Source: Terriglobia bacterium (GTDB lineage: Bacteria; Acidobacteriota; Terriglobia; Bryobacterales; UBA6623). Taken from it: DNA of 64,000 nt. The notes below the pieces were generated by a model. That model did not search any database. It saw only the letters and a list, made by a program, of their open reading frames with translations, and was not told the origin of the DNA. Numbering within the stretch: position 1 is the first letter of the stretch; the number at the start of each line of letters is the position of its first letter. Shown in pieces: positions 1 through 8,951 of this stretch. The stretch spans positions 276,228 through 340,227 of the forward strand of contig VXMF01000030.1 of NCBI GenBank assembly GCA_009841225.1, written 5' to 3'. A program made the position numbers and the translations under genes.

Positions 1-41
1 TACAAAGACTTACAGTATCGCCTTGGTCGCGGACGCTGCCG

Positions 42-56
42 GCTGACTGAGTCAGC
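42..56. repeat. perfect 15-bp palindrome
   Basis: GCTGACTGAGTCAGC reads the same on both strands around a single central base. It lies about 40 bp beyond the stop codon of the sulfatase gene. The one-base centre makes a stable RNA hairpin unlikely, so a protein-binding site is the more natural reading, but nothing shows what would bind. It may be chance. Confidence 0.35.
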
Positions 57-94
57 GAAGTGCCGCTCGACGTTCCTATCTTCCGCCAGACACT

Positions 95-1648
95 CTAGAT
101 TTCATCATCTTCCAGAGTCCGTCGGCCCTCAAACGGTCCCCACATCGTGCGCCTTTCAAAGTCCTTGTGCTCGCGGTAAACGTCAGGATCGTATTCCGGG
201 TTTACCTTTGGGAATCGAGCTCCTACTCCTTCTAGGTAGTGCATCATCCCGTCGTACATCTTCTTGTGTGTCTGCGGCTGCCGCCTTGCAATGTTCGTCA
301 CTTCGCCGATGTCGACTGACACATCGAACAGCATCGGAATTTCCGGTCGACCATAAAAGTGGATGAGCTTGAACGCACCGGAGATCATGGCGGAATGGGG
401 CACACTGTTCCGATAGTGCGGATAGTGGAAGTAGAGATTGCGGTTCAGGAAGGCCTCATTCGGTTCCTCACCAGCCATGTAACCTGCAAGGCTGACACCG
501 TCGATGTCTTCCAGTTCTTCCGGGTCACCCCCGGCCCAGTCAACGAAAGTTGGCAAGAAATCATAGTTGACCACGTTACCGGTAAACACGGCTCCTGACT
601 TGACGTCCGGCCCACTGACGATCATCGGAACGCGGAGGCCGCCATCCCACAACCACCATTTCCTAGCGTGCAGCGGCTGCTTCAGGCTGGGCTCGAGTTG
701 CAGTTCCTCGTGTCGGTAGCCGTTGTCACCGACGACGATGACATACGTATTGCCCTCGATCCCCAATTCCGCGATCTTGTCCAGCACGGCGCCGATCCGA
801 CCGTCCAAGTCCTCGCCCATCCCAAGCCAGATCGCGGGATCGGCCTTCCGGCTGACCGTCTCAGGATCTTTCTTGTTCTCTTCGTACCAAGCCTGCACGA
901 GAGGGTGCTTCACGTACTTGTCGCGAGTTTCATGCAGGCACTCTCGACCCGCATGCATGGCGTAGTGGGAGATTTGAAGGTAAAAGGGCTTGTCCGATTC
1001 GACCTGCTCCTCCATAAACCCAATCGCCTTTTCGGTAATGCTGAACATCAATTTAGGGTCTGTTACGACCTCTGGCATTCGCCTCATCCCAGCCTGGGTG
1101 TTGCCGGGATTATTGTTCGTATTGCCATCATGCAATACGTAGCCCTCTTTTCCCGGATCTCCCCTCATATGCCATTTGCCAACATGAGCGCTGGCATATC
1201 CCAGCGGCTTGAGCGCCTCGGCAATGGTGACCGCGTCTTCGTCGAGCTCCAAGTCGGACACGTTCGGAATCAACGGGAATCGCTGATATTCCCGCTTCTT
1301 GTCGTAGTAGGGTTCCTTTGACCCGAGGTAGACCGTGAAGCCGCTGCGCGGCGCCGATTGCCCCGTCTGCAGGGAGACGCGGGCAGGCGAGCACTGGGGT
1401 GAACCATAGGCATTGCGGAACGTCATTCCCTGACTGGCCAGCCTCTCCAGATTTGGCATCTGCAAGGCAGGCATGCGGGAATTGCCCATGGAAGCATCCA
1501 TGGAAACGGGTGTTCCGTTCCAAGCCCAGTCATCTATGTAGAACAGGACAATATTCGGCTTGCCTGAGGCAGATGCGCTGAATGAAGCCAAGGCTCCGCA
1601 CAGGATCGTCAGCACGATCCATAGCGGGAAGCTCCGAAACACCTTCAT
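95..1648 (-). CDS. exported sulfatase (arylsulfatase family)
   Basis: Hydrolyses sulfate esters, probably from sulfated glycans, in the periplasm or outside the cell. The 517-residue product starts with a signal peptide (hydrophobic core about residues 8-25). The N-terminal metal-binding aspartates follow at about 39-40 (FYIDDWAW). The sulfatase signature CSPAR begins at Cys86, the residue that FGE would convert to formylglycine; the usual CxPSR has Ser where this has Ala, a known variant. Length is normal for the family. It is the last gene of a minus-strand run below the PQQ dehydrogenase, 181 bp away. No maturase (FGE or anSME) gene is present here. The substrate cannot be told from sequence. 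Confidence 0.92.
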   Translation of the reverse strand: MKVFRSFPLWIVLTILCGALASFSASASGKPNIVLFYIDDWAWNGTPVSMDASMGNSRMPALQMPNLERLASQGMTFRNAYGSPQCSPARVSLQTGQSAPRSGFTVYLGSKEPYYDKKREYQRFPLIPNVSDLELDEDAVTIAEALKPLGYASAHVGKWHMRGDPGKEGYVLHDGNTNNNPGNTQAGMRRMPEVVTDPKLMFSITEKAIGFMEEQVESDKPFYLQISHYAMHAGRECLHETRDKYVKHPLVQAWYEENKKDPETVSRKADPAIWLGMGEDLDGRIGAVLDKIAELGIEGNTYVIVVGDNGYRHEELQLEPSLKQPLHARKWWLWDGGLRVPMIVSGPDVKSGAVFTGNVVNYDFLPTFVDWAGGDPEELEDIDGVSLAGYMAGEEPNEAFLNRNLYFHYPHYRNSVPHSAMISGAFKLIHFYGRPEIPMLFDVSVDIGEVTNIARRQPQTHKKMYDGMMHYLEGVGARFPKVNPEYDPDVYREHKDFERRTMWGPFEGRRTLEDDEI

Positions 1649-1829
1649 AGGGGAATTATACGCAGGCCCGGCGACTCAGCCGACTCCACGGTGCCTCCCT
1701 GCGATGTGCAGGGAGCACTCGTCGCGAGATAGTCGATTCCCCGTCGAAGCCTGAGAATCGGCAAGAGAGTCCGGGCCGTGCGCTCGGCCGGAAGCTGACT
1801 GTTATAAACGACTTACGTGAAGTCCGTCG

Positions 1830-3452
1830 CTACCGCAGCCCGAATACGAACATGGCGTTGCCGGAGGTGACGGCCAAGTACTGATTGCCTTGGGCGGTGA
1901 ACGTGATCGGCGAGCAAGCGATCTTCCCTCCCAAGTTGAGCGAGACCAGCTTCTTGCCCGTGAAAGAGTCCAACACCAGCATGTAGCCGTCCATCGTGCC
2001 GGTAACGAGGATGTCCCCGGCCGTCGAGAGAATGCCGCTCTCGCCGACGCCGGTCATCTTGAATTCCCACTCCAGGTCGCCCGTGTCCGGCGATAGAGCC
2101 CGGATCGCGCCGTGCCCCTGCTGTTCGTCCTCGTCTTTCATCGTGTTCGGCCACACGCCCTGCGGCAGGCTGCCCACGTAGCGATTGCCCCGCGTATACA
2201 GCGGGTCGCCCTTGTGATAGATGCTTGAGTACTCCCAAGAAGAAACGTAGAAGAGGCCTGTCTTCTCGCTGTATGCCGGCGAGTACCAGTTAGTGCCGCC
2301 CTGCACGGCCGGCCAGACACGCACGCCTTCGCGCGTCGGAGACGCCTCCGGGATCTTGATCGGGCGACCGTTCTCGTCCAGCCCCTTGGCCCAGGTCACC
2401 TTGACGAAGTTCTTGCCGTGCAGGAATTCTCCGGTGGCGCGATCGAGAACATAGAAGAAGCCGTTGCGGTTGGCCCACAGCATCAGCTTGCGCGGCTTGC
2501 CCTCCCACTCTCGGTCCACCAGGACGGGAACCTGCACTGCGTCCCAGTCCCACTCGTCGTGCGGCGTGAACTGGAAGTACCATTCCAGCTCGCCCGTGTC
2601 CGGATTCAGGGCCACCACGGAATCCGAGTACAGGTTGTCGCCCATGCGCACGTCGCCGTTCCAGTCAGGGGCCGGATTGCCCACCCCCCAATAGGTCAGG
2701 TTCAGTTCGGGATCGTACGACCCCGTCAGCCAGATGGACCCGCCGCCGCGCTTCCATGAATCCCCGGACCACGTTTCGTGGCCCGGTTCGCCGGGACCGG
2801 GAATCGTGTTGAAGCGCCACAATTCGTCGCCGTTCTTCGGGTCGAGCGCCGCGATGAAGCCGCGGATCCCGTATTCGCCGCCCGCAGACCCGACGATCAG
2901 CTTGTCCTTGACCACGAGCGGGGCGTGCGTGAGCGAGTATCCTCCCGACGGGTCGACGATTTGCTTGGAGAAAATCAGCGCGCCGGTCTTGGCGTCCAAC
3001 GCGACGAGCTTGCCGTCGATCGTGCCCATGTACAGGGTCTCGCCCAAGATCGCGAGGCCGCGGTTGATCCGGCCGCAGCAGACGTTGACCTTCTCCGCCA
3101 TGACGTGGGTGTATTGCCAGAACTTGCGGCCCGTGACCGCGTCGAGCGCCACTACGTCGTTGGGCATCTGCACGTTGTAGATCACGCCGTCGACTGCCAG
3201 CGCCGTGGATTCGAACTTCTCCAGAGATTTGGCTTGGAAGACCCACTTCAGCTCAAGATCGCCGGCGTTTTCGCGGTTGATCTCGTCGAGCAAGGAGTGG
3301 TGCCGGCTGTCGTAGGTGCGGTTGTAAGTCAACCAGTTGCCTGGCTCCGCGTCGGCGCGCAAAATGCGCTCGTAGGTCACCTGCGCGCCGAGGTGGGCGC
3401 TCAGCAACAGCGCGCAGGCGGCGATTCCTAGCTGGCTACTGCGATGCATCAT
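1830..3452 (-). CDS. PQQ-dependent alcohol dehydrogenase-like quinoprotein
   Basis: Periplasmic eight-bladed propeller dehydrogenase that oxidises an alcohol or aldehyde and passes electrons to a cytochrome c. The 540-residue product has a signal peptide (about 1-23) and the vicinal cysteine pair Cys125-Cys126 that sits over PQQ in this family. Glu193 (GGEYGIRG) and Asn259 (GNPAP) match metal and active-site positions. The catalytic Asp302 is followed two residues on by Asp304 (DEWDWD), the extra aspartate that marks lanthanide-dependent members. There is no fused cytochrome; the diheme cytochrome gene upstream overlaps its start by 17 bp, so the two are surely co-transcribed. Two Met codons stand side by side at the start. 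The substrate is unknown. Confidence 0.9.
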   Translation of the reverse strand: MMHRSSQLGIAACALLLSAHLGAQVTYERILRADAEPGNWLTYNRTYDSRHHSLLDEINRENAGDLELKWVFQAKSLEKFESTALAVDGVIYNVQMPNDVVALDAVTGRKFWQYTHVMAEKVNVCCGRINRGLAILGETLYMGTIDGKLVALDAKTGALIFSKQIVDPSGGYSLTHAPLVVKDKLIVGSAGGEYGIRGFIAALDPKNGDELWRFNTIPGPGEPGHETWSGDSWKRGGGSIWLTGSYDPELNLTYWGVGNPAPDWNGDVRMGDNLYSDSVVALNPDTGELEWYFQFTPHDEWDWDAVQVPVLVDREWEGKPRKLMLWANRNGFFYVLDRATGEFLHGKNFVKVTWAKGLDENGRPIKIPEASPTREGVRVWPAVQGGTNWYSPAYSEKTGLFYVSSWEYSSIYHKGDPLYTRGNRYVGSLPQGVWPNTMKDEDEQQGHGAIRALSPDTGDLEWEFKMTGVGESGILSTAGDILVTGTMDGYMLVLDSFTGKKLVSLNLGGKIACSPITFTAQGNQYLAVTSGNAMFVFGLR

Positions 3453-4233
3453 TCGGATCCCCCAGCCGCAGGCTCGCCAAATAGGCGATCAGATTGTCCA
3501 AGTCGTCTCCCTGGATCTTGCCTTCGAAGGAAGGCATGCCCGAAGTGCGGTCAACCTCAAACTCCGCCAAGTCCTCCTTGTGCAGAGAAAGCAAGCTTCC
3601 GGAAGCATCGATCAGCTGCACCGAGAACGTGTCCTCGTTCAGCCTCAAGCCTGTGATCGGCTTGCCGTCGCTGGACTTGGCCCGCACCATCCAGTGCTGC
3701 GGCAGCACCGATTCGTTCGGATTCAGAACCGACGCCTGCAAGTGCCCCATGGAGCGAATGCCTATGTCGGTCAGGTCCGGACCCAAGCGACCGCCCTCGC
3801 CGCGGATGCGGTGGCAGCCGCTGCAGCCGTTGGCAGCGTACACGGCACTGCCCTTCTCCGGGTCTCCGGTCGCTTGCTCGGCCGCCTTGCCCTCGCTGAG
3901 GGAGCGCACGAACGCGACCAGCTGCCACATTTGCCTGCCGTTGAAGAAGATGCCCGGCATCTCTGTGCCTGGGATGCCCACCGAGATGGTGTTGTAGAGC
4001 CCCCGATCCGAAGAGCCGTGGCGAAAACGCCCGGTCGTCAACGCGACGCCCCGGCCGCCTTCGCCCTCGAGGCCATGGCAGACCGCGCAATGGGATCGAT
4101 ACAAGCGTCCGCCAGCTTCGACGTCGCTGTCGGAAGTGAATGGGTTTCTGATGGTGTCGTCCGCATGCTGGGCAACCAACGGAACGACCGCCAGCGCGGC
4201 CGCCAGGGCGCAGCCGATGATTCGAAATCTCAA
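3436..4233 (-). CDS. diheme cytochrome c (second heme in a TIGR02603-like domain)
   Basis: Probable electron acceptor for the overlapping PQQ dehydrogenase, in the periplasm. The 265-residue product has a signal peptide (about 1-21) and two CxxCH heme sites, C49-H53 and C137-H141. The region after the second site (GPDLTDIG, then an MP-S segment and a closing YLASLR helix) resembles the Planctomycete/Verrucomicrobia heme-binding domain TIGR02603. Translation appears to start at a TTG codon: the reverse strand shows a strong GGAGGAAGG ribosome site a few bases upstream and no ATG fits better. The 3' end overlaps the dehydrogenase start. Confidence 0.9.
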   Translation of the reverse strand: MRFRIIGCALAAALAVVPLVAQHADDTIRNPFTSDSDVEAGGRLYRSHCAVCHGLEGEGGRGVALTTGRFRHGSSDRGLYNTISVGIPGTEMPGIFFNGRQMWQLVAFVRSLSEGKAAEQATGDPEKGSAVYAANGCSGCHRIRGEGGRLGPDLTDIGIRSMGHLQASVLNPNESVLPQHWMVRAKSSDGKPITGLRLNEDTFSVQLIDASGSLLSLHKEDLAEFEVDRTSGMPSFEGKIQGDDLDNLIAYLASLRLGDPNDASQ

Positions 4234-4329
4234 AACCTTCCTCCCCTCTGCCGAATCTCGCCGACAGTTCGCAGCTATTCTAGCGAAAACCTAGTCGCAG
4301 CCGAATCGCCTAGCTTGCGGCCTTTCGCC

Positions 4330-5640
4330 CTACTGGCCCCAAAGCCGCAGGCAGACAAGGGTGTCCTTGTCGCGGGCGAACAGCAGTCCGCCGGCAACCG
4401 CTGGGAAAGCGCGAGTCTCGCGGCCTAGGACCTGCGCCCTGGACAGCACCTCGAACTTCTCGCGCGAGGCGGCCGCCAGCAGCAGCTCGCCCGATTCGAG
4501 CAGCAGCAGCAACCTGTCTCCAACCCGGATGACCGAACCCGCCGGCATGCGCTCGCTAGACCAAAGCACGTCTCCGGTGACCAAATCAGCAGCGCGAAAC
4601 GACTGGCCGTACTCCTGCCTGCCATGGAAGCCGAACAGCGTGCTTCCGGACCGCACGCAGCTCGAGTAGTGATTGTCAATCACGTCTTCGCCGGACCACA
4701 GCACTTCCATCCCGCCCTCGCGCAGCCGCACGGCGATCGCACCGGTGCCGTATGAGGCGGACAGGAACACGATGTCTCCGAGGACGATTGGGGCGGCAGC
4801 ATTCACTGAGGCGTGGCTTCGCGATCGCCAGCGCCGCTGGTAGACGACCCGGCCAGTGTCCGGCTCCAGTGCCACTAAGCCCTCCCGCGTGAAGAAGATC
4901 GCGAGGAGCGCGCCGTCGATGCGCGCCACCACTGGCGACGAGTAACTGGCGTCGTGATCCGTGGAGGTCCAAACAGTTGTTCCGGAGTCAACATCGAAGG
5001 CGACGATGCCAGCGCCGTCTGGACCGCCGATGTTGGCGATCACCTTGCCATTGAGCACAAGCGGAGTCGACGCCGCTCCGAAGAAGCCCTTGCGCACGCC
5101 GAACTCGGCGTGCGTGTCAACGCTCCATCGCTTCGCGCCGGTTCCTAAGTCCAAGCAATGCAGCACGCCGGCCGCGCCGAAAGTATAGACGAGGCCATCC
5201 GCGATCACCGGAGTGGCCCGCGGGCCGTTCTCGAACCCGAAATCGTCCTTGTAGGTGGTCTCATAGGAGAACTTCCACAGGCTCTTTCCATCGGCGGCGC
5301 GGAGTGCTTCGACGACCTCGTCGCCGCCCTGACGATGGAACAGCAGCAGCCGCTCGCCAGCTACGGCAGGAGCGCTGAACCCCGATCCGACCGTACGATC
5401 CCAAACCATCTGCGGGCCGCTGGAAGGAAACTGCGGCAGCGACTCGCGCCCCGGCACCACCCCGTCCCGATTCGGGCCGCGGAACTGCGGCCAGTCCTGC
5501 CCCCAGCCGACTGCAGATGCGGCAATCAGCGCTAGCGCTGCCAAGGTCCGGGTCGACGCTAGGCGGCCCGCAGGTCGGTTGCCGCGCAAACGCGCAGCCT
5601 GGCCCGAACCGGCCGACTTGTGACGACGCATTCCCGCCAC
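4330..5640 (-). CDS. exported PQQ-like beta-propeller protein
   Basis: A 436-residue protein of the WPQFRGPNRDG type found widely in Acidobacteriota, Planctomycetes and Verrucomicrobia. A signal segment spans about residues 27-45, followed by repeated propeller blades (LHCLDLGTGAKRW, IVAFDVDSGTTVW, LVALEPDTGRVVY). It lacks the vicinal cysteines and DEWD motif of true PQQ dehydrogenases, so a scaffold or binding role is likelier than catalysis. The start is a GTG one base after the ubiX stop codon; an in-frame ATG at 5631 is an alternative. It is co-oriented with ubiX and, after 96 bp, with the cytochrome gene. Confidence 0.85.
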   Translation of the reverse strand: MAGMRRHKSAGSGQAARLRGNRPAGRLASTRTLAALALIAASAVGWGQDWPQFRGPNRDGVVPGRESLPQFPSSGPQMVWDRTVGSGFSAPAVAGERLLLFHRQGGDEVVEALRAADGKSLWKFSYETTYKDDFGFENGPRATPVIADGLVYTFGAAGVLHCLDLGTGAKRWSVDTHAEFGVRKGFFGAASTPLVLNGKVIANIGGPDGAGIVAFDVDSGTTVWTSTDHDASYSSPVVARIDGALLAIFFTREGLVALEPDTGRVVYQRRWRSRSHASVNAAAPIVLGDIVFLSASYGTGAIAVRLREGGMEVLWSGEDVIDNHYSSCVRSGSTLFGFHGRQEYGQSFRAADLVTGDVLWSSERMPAGSVIRVGDRLLLLLESGELLLAAASREKFEVLSRAQVLGRETRAFPAVAGGLLFARDKDTLVCLRLWGQ

Positions 5641-5641
5641 G

Positions 5642-6205
5642 CTAGATTCCGGACCAGCGCTTGGTTCGCTCGTCCCGCATTCCGAGCAGGTCCAGCAAGC
5701 GTCCTACTTGCTGATCGACAAGGTCGTCGATGGTCTCAGGCAACGTGTAGAACGCCGGCATCGGCGGGGCAATGATCGCTCCCATTTCAGATAGCGCCGC
5801 CATGTTCCGAATGTGTCCGAGGTGCAACGGAGTCTCCCGCACCGCCAGCACTAGCCTGCGTCTTTCCTTTAGGGCCACATCGGCGGCCCTGGTCAGGAGG
5901 TTGGAAGTCAGGCCTCCGGCGATGGCCGACATGGTCTGGATCGAGCACGGCACCACCGCCATGGCGTCGAAGAGGAACGATCCGCTGGCGATCGAGGCGC
6001 CGATCTGGTCCACCGGATGGAGTTCTTCGACCAGGGGACGCAGATCCCCCAGCAGCCGCCCAGTCTCTTGATGCAGTGTCTTCTCTGCGGGGCGGGTCAC
6101 GATCAGGTGCGTCGCGACACCCTCGATCGCCGCCAGGCGTTCGAGCAGCCTGACCCCATAGATGGCCCCGCTGGCTCCGCTGATTCCAATCACGATCTGC
6201 CGCAC
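5642..6205 (-). CDS. ubiX: flavin prenyltransferase UbiX
   Basis: Joins a dimethylallyl group to FMN to make prenylated FMN, the cofactor of UbiD-type decarboxylases; cytosolic. The 187-residue product has the family N-terminus IVIGISGASGAIYGVRLLE and the segment ASGSFLFDAMAVVPCS typical of UbiX/Pad1, and family length. GTG start with an AGGAA ribosome site seven bases upstream. No ubiD gene lies in the window, so the client decarboxylase is encoded elsewhere. It heads the minus-strand run and is divergent from the DCC-family gene. Confidence 0.95.
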   Translation of the reverse strand: MRQIVIGISGASGAIYGVRLLERLAAIEGVATHLIVTRPAEKTLHQETGRLLGDLRPLVEELHPVDQIGASIASGSFLFDAMAVVPCSIQTMSAIAGGLTSNLLTRAADVALKERRRLVLAVRETPLHLGHIRNMAALSEMGAIIAPPMPAFYTLPETIDDLVDQQVGRLLDLLGMRDERTKRWSGI

Positions 6206-6233
6206 GGCCGGTTCCTACATCATGGTGCCAGAT

Positions 6234-6258
6234 ACCGCGGCACCACGTGTGCCGCGGT
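6234..6258. repeat. perfect 10-bp inverted repeat upstream of ubiX
   Basis: Arms ACCGCGGCAC and GTGCCGCGGT are exact reverse complements around the 5-base spacer CACGT. The element begins 29 bp before the ubiX start codon, in the divergent intergenic region. It could be a dyad operator or a hairpin in the ubiX leader. No T-run follows on either strand, so it does not look like an intrinsic terminator. Confidence 0.6.
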
Positions 6259-6419
6259 CTCCGCTAAGCATATGGGGGCACAATCCGGCCGGCCCAGTCT
6301 GGCCCGGCCGATTGACGTGCAACCCTAATAGGGACAAGGAAGGGATCAGGTGAGCCTTAGCTAGGCTTCTTGAATCCTTAAGCGCCCCGCGAGCAGTCCA
6401 TCCATCAGCCCTAAGTCGC

Positions 6420-6869
6420 ATGCAGACTTCGCCCAGCACGGCCTCGCAAGCACCCGCCGCCCGTCACCTGATCCTGTACGACGGCGCCTGCGGATTCTGC
6501 CGAAACGCCGTGCTTTCCGTAGCGCGGCTGGATCTGGCGGGAGCGTTCCAATTCGCCTCGCTCGACAGCGACCTAGCTGGCGAGCTGCTTGCCGAGCGGA
6601 GAATCGCGCCGAGCGGGGCGGGCACGATGTACGTGCTCCCCGACTGGCGGCGCAACGGTCAATCCGTCCTCGACCGCGCGGCAGCGGCCCTGTTTATTGC
6701 ACGCGGGCTGGCTTGGCCATGGAAGGGCTTCGCTGCGTTCGGGATCCTGCCGCAACGCTTCTTGGACCGCTGCTACGATGCCGTCGCCCGCAACCGGCAC
6801 CACCTAGCCCGCGGGGCCGGCGCGTGCGCGACGCCCGACCGGGCCGTCCAAGACCGCTTCCTGACGTAG
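6420..6869 (+). CDS. DUF393 / DCC-family thiol-disulfide oxidoreductase-like protein
   Basis: A 149-residue member of the DCC family. The signature DGACGFCRNAV begins about residue 22 and includes the CxxC-like pair (CGFC). A conserved GAGTMYV segment and a tail rich in aromatic residues (PWKGFAAFGILPQRFLDRCYD) complete the domain. Family members are small and cytosolic or membrane-associated; a redox role is assumed from the motif but is poorly established. The ATG at 6420 gives a short N-terminal extension before the domain. The 258 bp to the next gene hold nothing recognisable. Confidence 0.85.
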   Translation: MQTSPSTASQAPAARHLILYDGACGFCRNAVLSVARLDLAGAFQFASLDSDLAGELLAERRIAPSGAGTMYVLPDWRRNGQSVLDRAAAALFIARGLAWPWKGFAAFGILPQRFLDRCYDAVARNRHHLARGAGACATPDRAVQDRFLT

Positions 6870-7127
6870 ACCGGCAGGCGGGCTATCGCGCCGGCAACAA
6901 AGCGCTCTCGCTATTGCGGTCGGGCGCGCGTCGGCTCCCGCGCACGTGCCGTCGATGCGGGCACTACGGCGAAGCAGGCCCTGCGCAGCCAGCATCGCCG
7001 GGCCTGGACGATCGTCGATCGACCAGCGGCTGGGATCACCCGTTGCTTGCGTCACGCAGCCGCCTTCCTGAATCGGGTATGTTGTTACGGAAGCCCGGCG
7101 ACCGTGCCGGGTCCTCAGGAATTAAGG

Positions 7128-8120
7128 ATGTTCCAAACACGAATCACAGAAATGTTCGGGATCAGGTATCCGATCATCCAAGGTGGGCTGATGTGGCTGG
7201 CCCGAGCCGAACTCGCGGCTGCCGTGGCCGAAGCCGGAGGCATCGGATTCATGACGGCGCTCTCGCACGACAGCCCCGAGAAGCTGCGCGACGAGATCCG
7301 CAAGGTTCGCAGCCTGACCAACAAGCCCTTTGGCATCAACCTAACCTTCCTGCCGTCCCTGCGTCCACCCGACTTTCCGGCCTACGTTCAGACCTGCATC
7401 GACGAGGGGGTCCGCTTCATCGAGACCGCCGGGCGCAATCCGGAAGCGTTCATGCCGATGATGAACGAGGCGGGCATCAAGGTCATCCACAAGTGCACCT
7501 CGGTGCGGCATGCCATCAAGGCGGAGAAGATCGGTTGCGCGGCAGTCAGCATCGACGGTTTCGAATGCGCCGGGCATCCGGGCGAGGACGATGTCACGTC
7601 CCTGATCCTGATCCCGCTGTCTCGAGACAACCTGAGCATCCCCGTGGTGTCCTCGGGGGGCTTCGGCGACGGGCGCGGGCTGGTTGCATCGCTGGCTCTG
7701 GGGGCCGATGGCATGAACATGGGAACCCGCTTCGTCGCGACTGTCGAATGCCCCATTCACGACGCGGTCAAGCAAGCCTTGGTCAATGCCAGCGAACGGG
7801 ACACCCGACTGCTCATGCGCACTCTGCGCAATACGGCGCGCTACTTGGCCAACGAGAACGCCGAGAAGGTGCTCGAGATCGAGGCCACCGGGAACGCCAC
7901 CATCCAGGACATCAAGCAGTTCATGTCGGGGCTCGAGGGCAAGAAGATGATTGAGACAGGCGATCTCAGCCAGGGCGTCTTCTCGGCCGGCCAGGTCGTC
8001 GGCATGATCCGCGACGTACCCACCGTGCAGCAGTTGTTCGATCGGATTGTCGGCGAAGCGACCGAGCTGATGACCAGCCGCCTGCCAACGATGGCCGGAC
8101 AGGCAGCGCTGGCAGCCTGA
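7128..8120 (+). CDS. nitronate monooxygenase-like FMN-dependent TIM-barrel oxidoreductase
   Basis: A 330-residue flavoenzyme of the 2-nitropropane dioxygenase / FabK-like superfamily. Visible are the N-terminal substrate segment (MFGIRYPIIQGGL), KCTSVRHAIKAE in the middle, an AGHPGEDD stretch and the FMN phosphate-binding glycine region GGFGDGRGLV with GADGMNMGTRF. These proteins oxidise nitronates or act as enoyl reductases; which applies here cannot be told. The ATG at 7128 was chosen over a longer frame because it has an AGGA ribosome site and family-like N-terminus. The glycosyltransferase set follows 75 bp later. Confidence 0.88.
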   Translation: MFQTRITEMFGIRYPIIQGGLMWLARAELAAAVAEAGGIGFMTALSHDSPEKLRDEIRKVRSLTNKPFGINLTFLPSLRPPDFPAYVQTCIDEGVRFIETAGRNPEAFMPMMNEAGIKVIHKCTSVRHAIKAEKIGCAAVSIDGFECAGHPGEDDVTSLILIPLSRDNLSIPVVSSGGFGDGRGLVASLALGADGMNMGTRFVATVECPIHDAVKQALVNASERDTRLLMRTLRNTARYLANENAEKVLEIEATGNATIQDIKQFMSGLEGKKMIETGDLSQGVFSAGQVVGMIRDVPTVQQLFDRIVGEATELMTSRLPTMAGQAALAA

Positions 8121-8195
8121 ATCGTGCGCCCGGGCGACACCGCTGGCAATCGCAGGAGAGTGCTCCCGGGCACTCAATGATCCCGGCGGGCAGTT

Positions 8196-8939
8196 GTGAG
8201 AATCACAGCTACGATCATCACCCGCGATGAGCAGGACAACATCGCCCGAGCGATCCGGTCGGTCGGGTTCTGCGACGAGATCCTGGTGGTTGACTCGGGC
8301 TCAACCGACCAGACCGTAGCGATCGCCAAGTCCATGGGCGCTACGGTCATCTGCAGGGACTGGCCGGGCTACGCGGCGCAGAAAAACTTCGCGGCCGGGC
8401 AAGCCCGACACGACTGGATTCTGTCGCTCGACGCTGACGAGGCCGTGACGTCGAGGCTAGCGACCAGCATCCAGCTGCTGACGCCTACCTCCGCGCGCTG
8501 CTCTGGCTACGACTTCCCGCGCATGGCACGCTACTGCGGACGCTGGATCCGCCATTCCGGCTGGTATCCGGACCGCAAGATCCGCCTCTACGACAGGACC
8601 AAGGGACGCTGGGTGGGCGAATACGTGCATGAGTCCGTTCAGCTCGACGGCGAGCGCGGCCACCTAGACGGCGACCTGTTGCACTACACCTGCGACTCCA
8701 TCGAGGCCCACCGGGCGAATCTTGAACGCTACACGGACTTGGCCGCCCGCGAGCTCCACGAGTCCGGCAGGCGGGTGGGAGCCCTGCGTCCATTGCTCGC
8801 TCCGGTCTATTCGTTCGTCAAAGCTTACCTGTTGCAGTTCGGCTTCCTCGACGGGCGCGCCGGGATGACGATCGCACGCATGGCCGCCCGGTACGTCCAC
8901 CTGAAATACTCCAAGGCGCGTGTTCTGGCGCGCCGTTAG
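8196..8939 (+). CDS. family 2 glycosyltransferase, WaaE/KdtX-like
   Basis: Cytosolic, membrane-associated glycosyltransferase, 247 residues, probably adding a sugar to lipopolysaccharide core or another surface glycan. The GT2 fold starts at once (ITATIITRDEQDNIARAI), with the nucleotide-binding VVDSGSTD and the metal-binding LSLDADE at about residues 75-81. The RHSGWYPDRKIRLYDR segment is characteristic of the WaaE-like subgroup. GTG start with GGCGGG upstream. It opens a compact set (GT2, GT4, prepilin peptidase, lpxD) with short gaps or 4-bp overlaps; lpxD supports a lipopolysaccharide role. Confidence 0.88.
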   Translation: MRITATIITRDEQDNIARAIRSVGFCDEILVVDSGSTDQTVAIAKSMGATVICRDWPGYAAQKNFAAGQARHDWILSLDADEAVTSRLATSIQLLTPTSARCSGYDFPRMARYCGRWIRHSGWYPDRKIRLYDRTKGRWVGEYVHESVQLDGERGHLDGDLLHYTCDSIEAHRANLERYTDLAARELHESGRRVGALRPLLAPVYSFVKAYLLQFGFLDGRAGMTIARMAARYVHLKYSKARVLARR

Positions 8940-8951
8940 GCAAGGGAAGGC

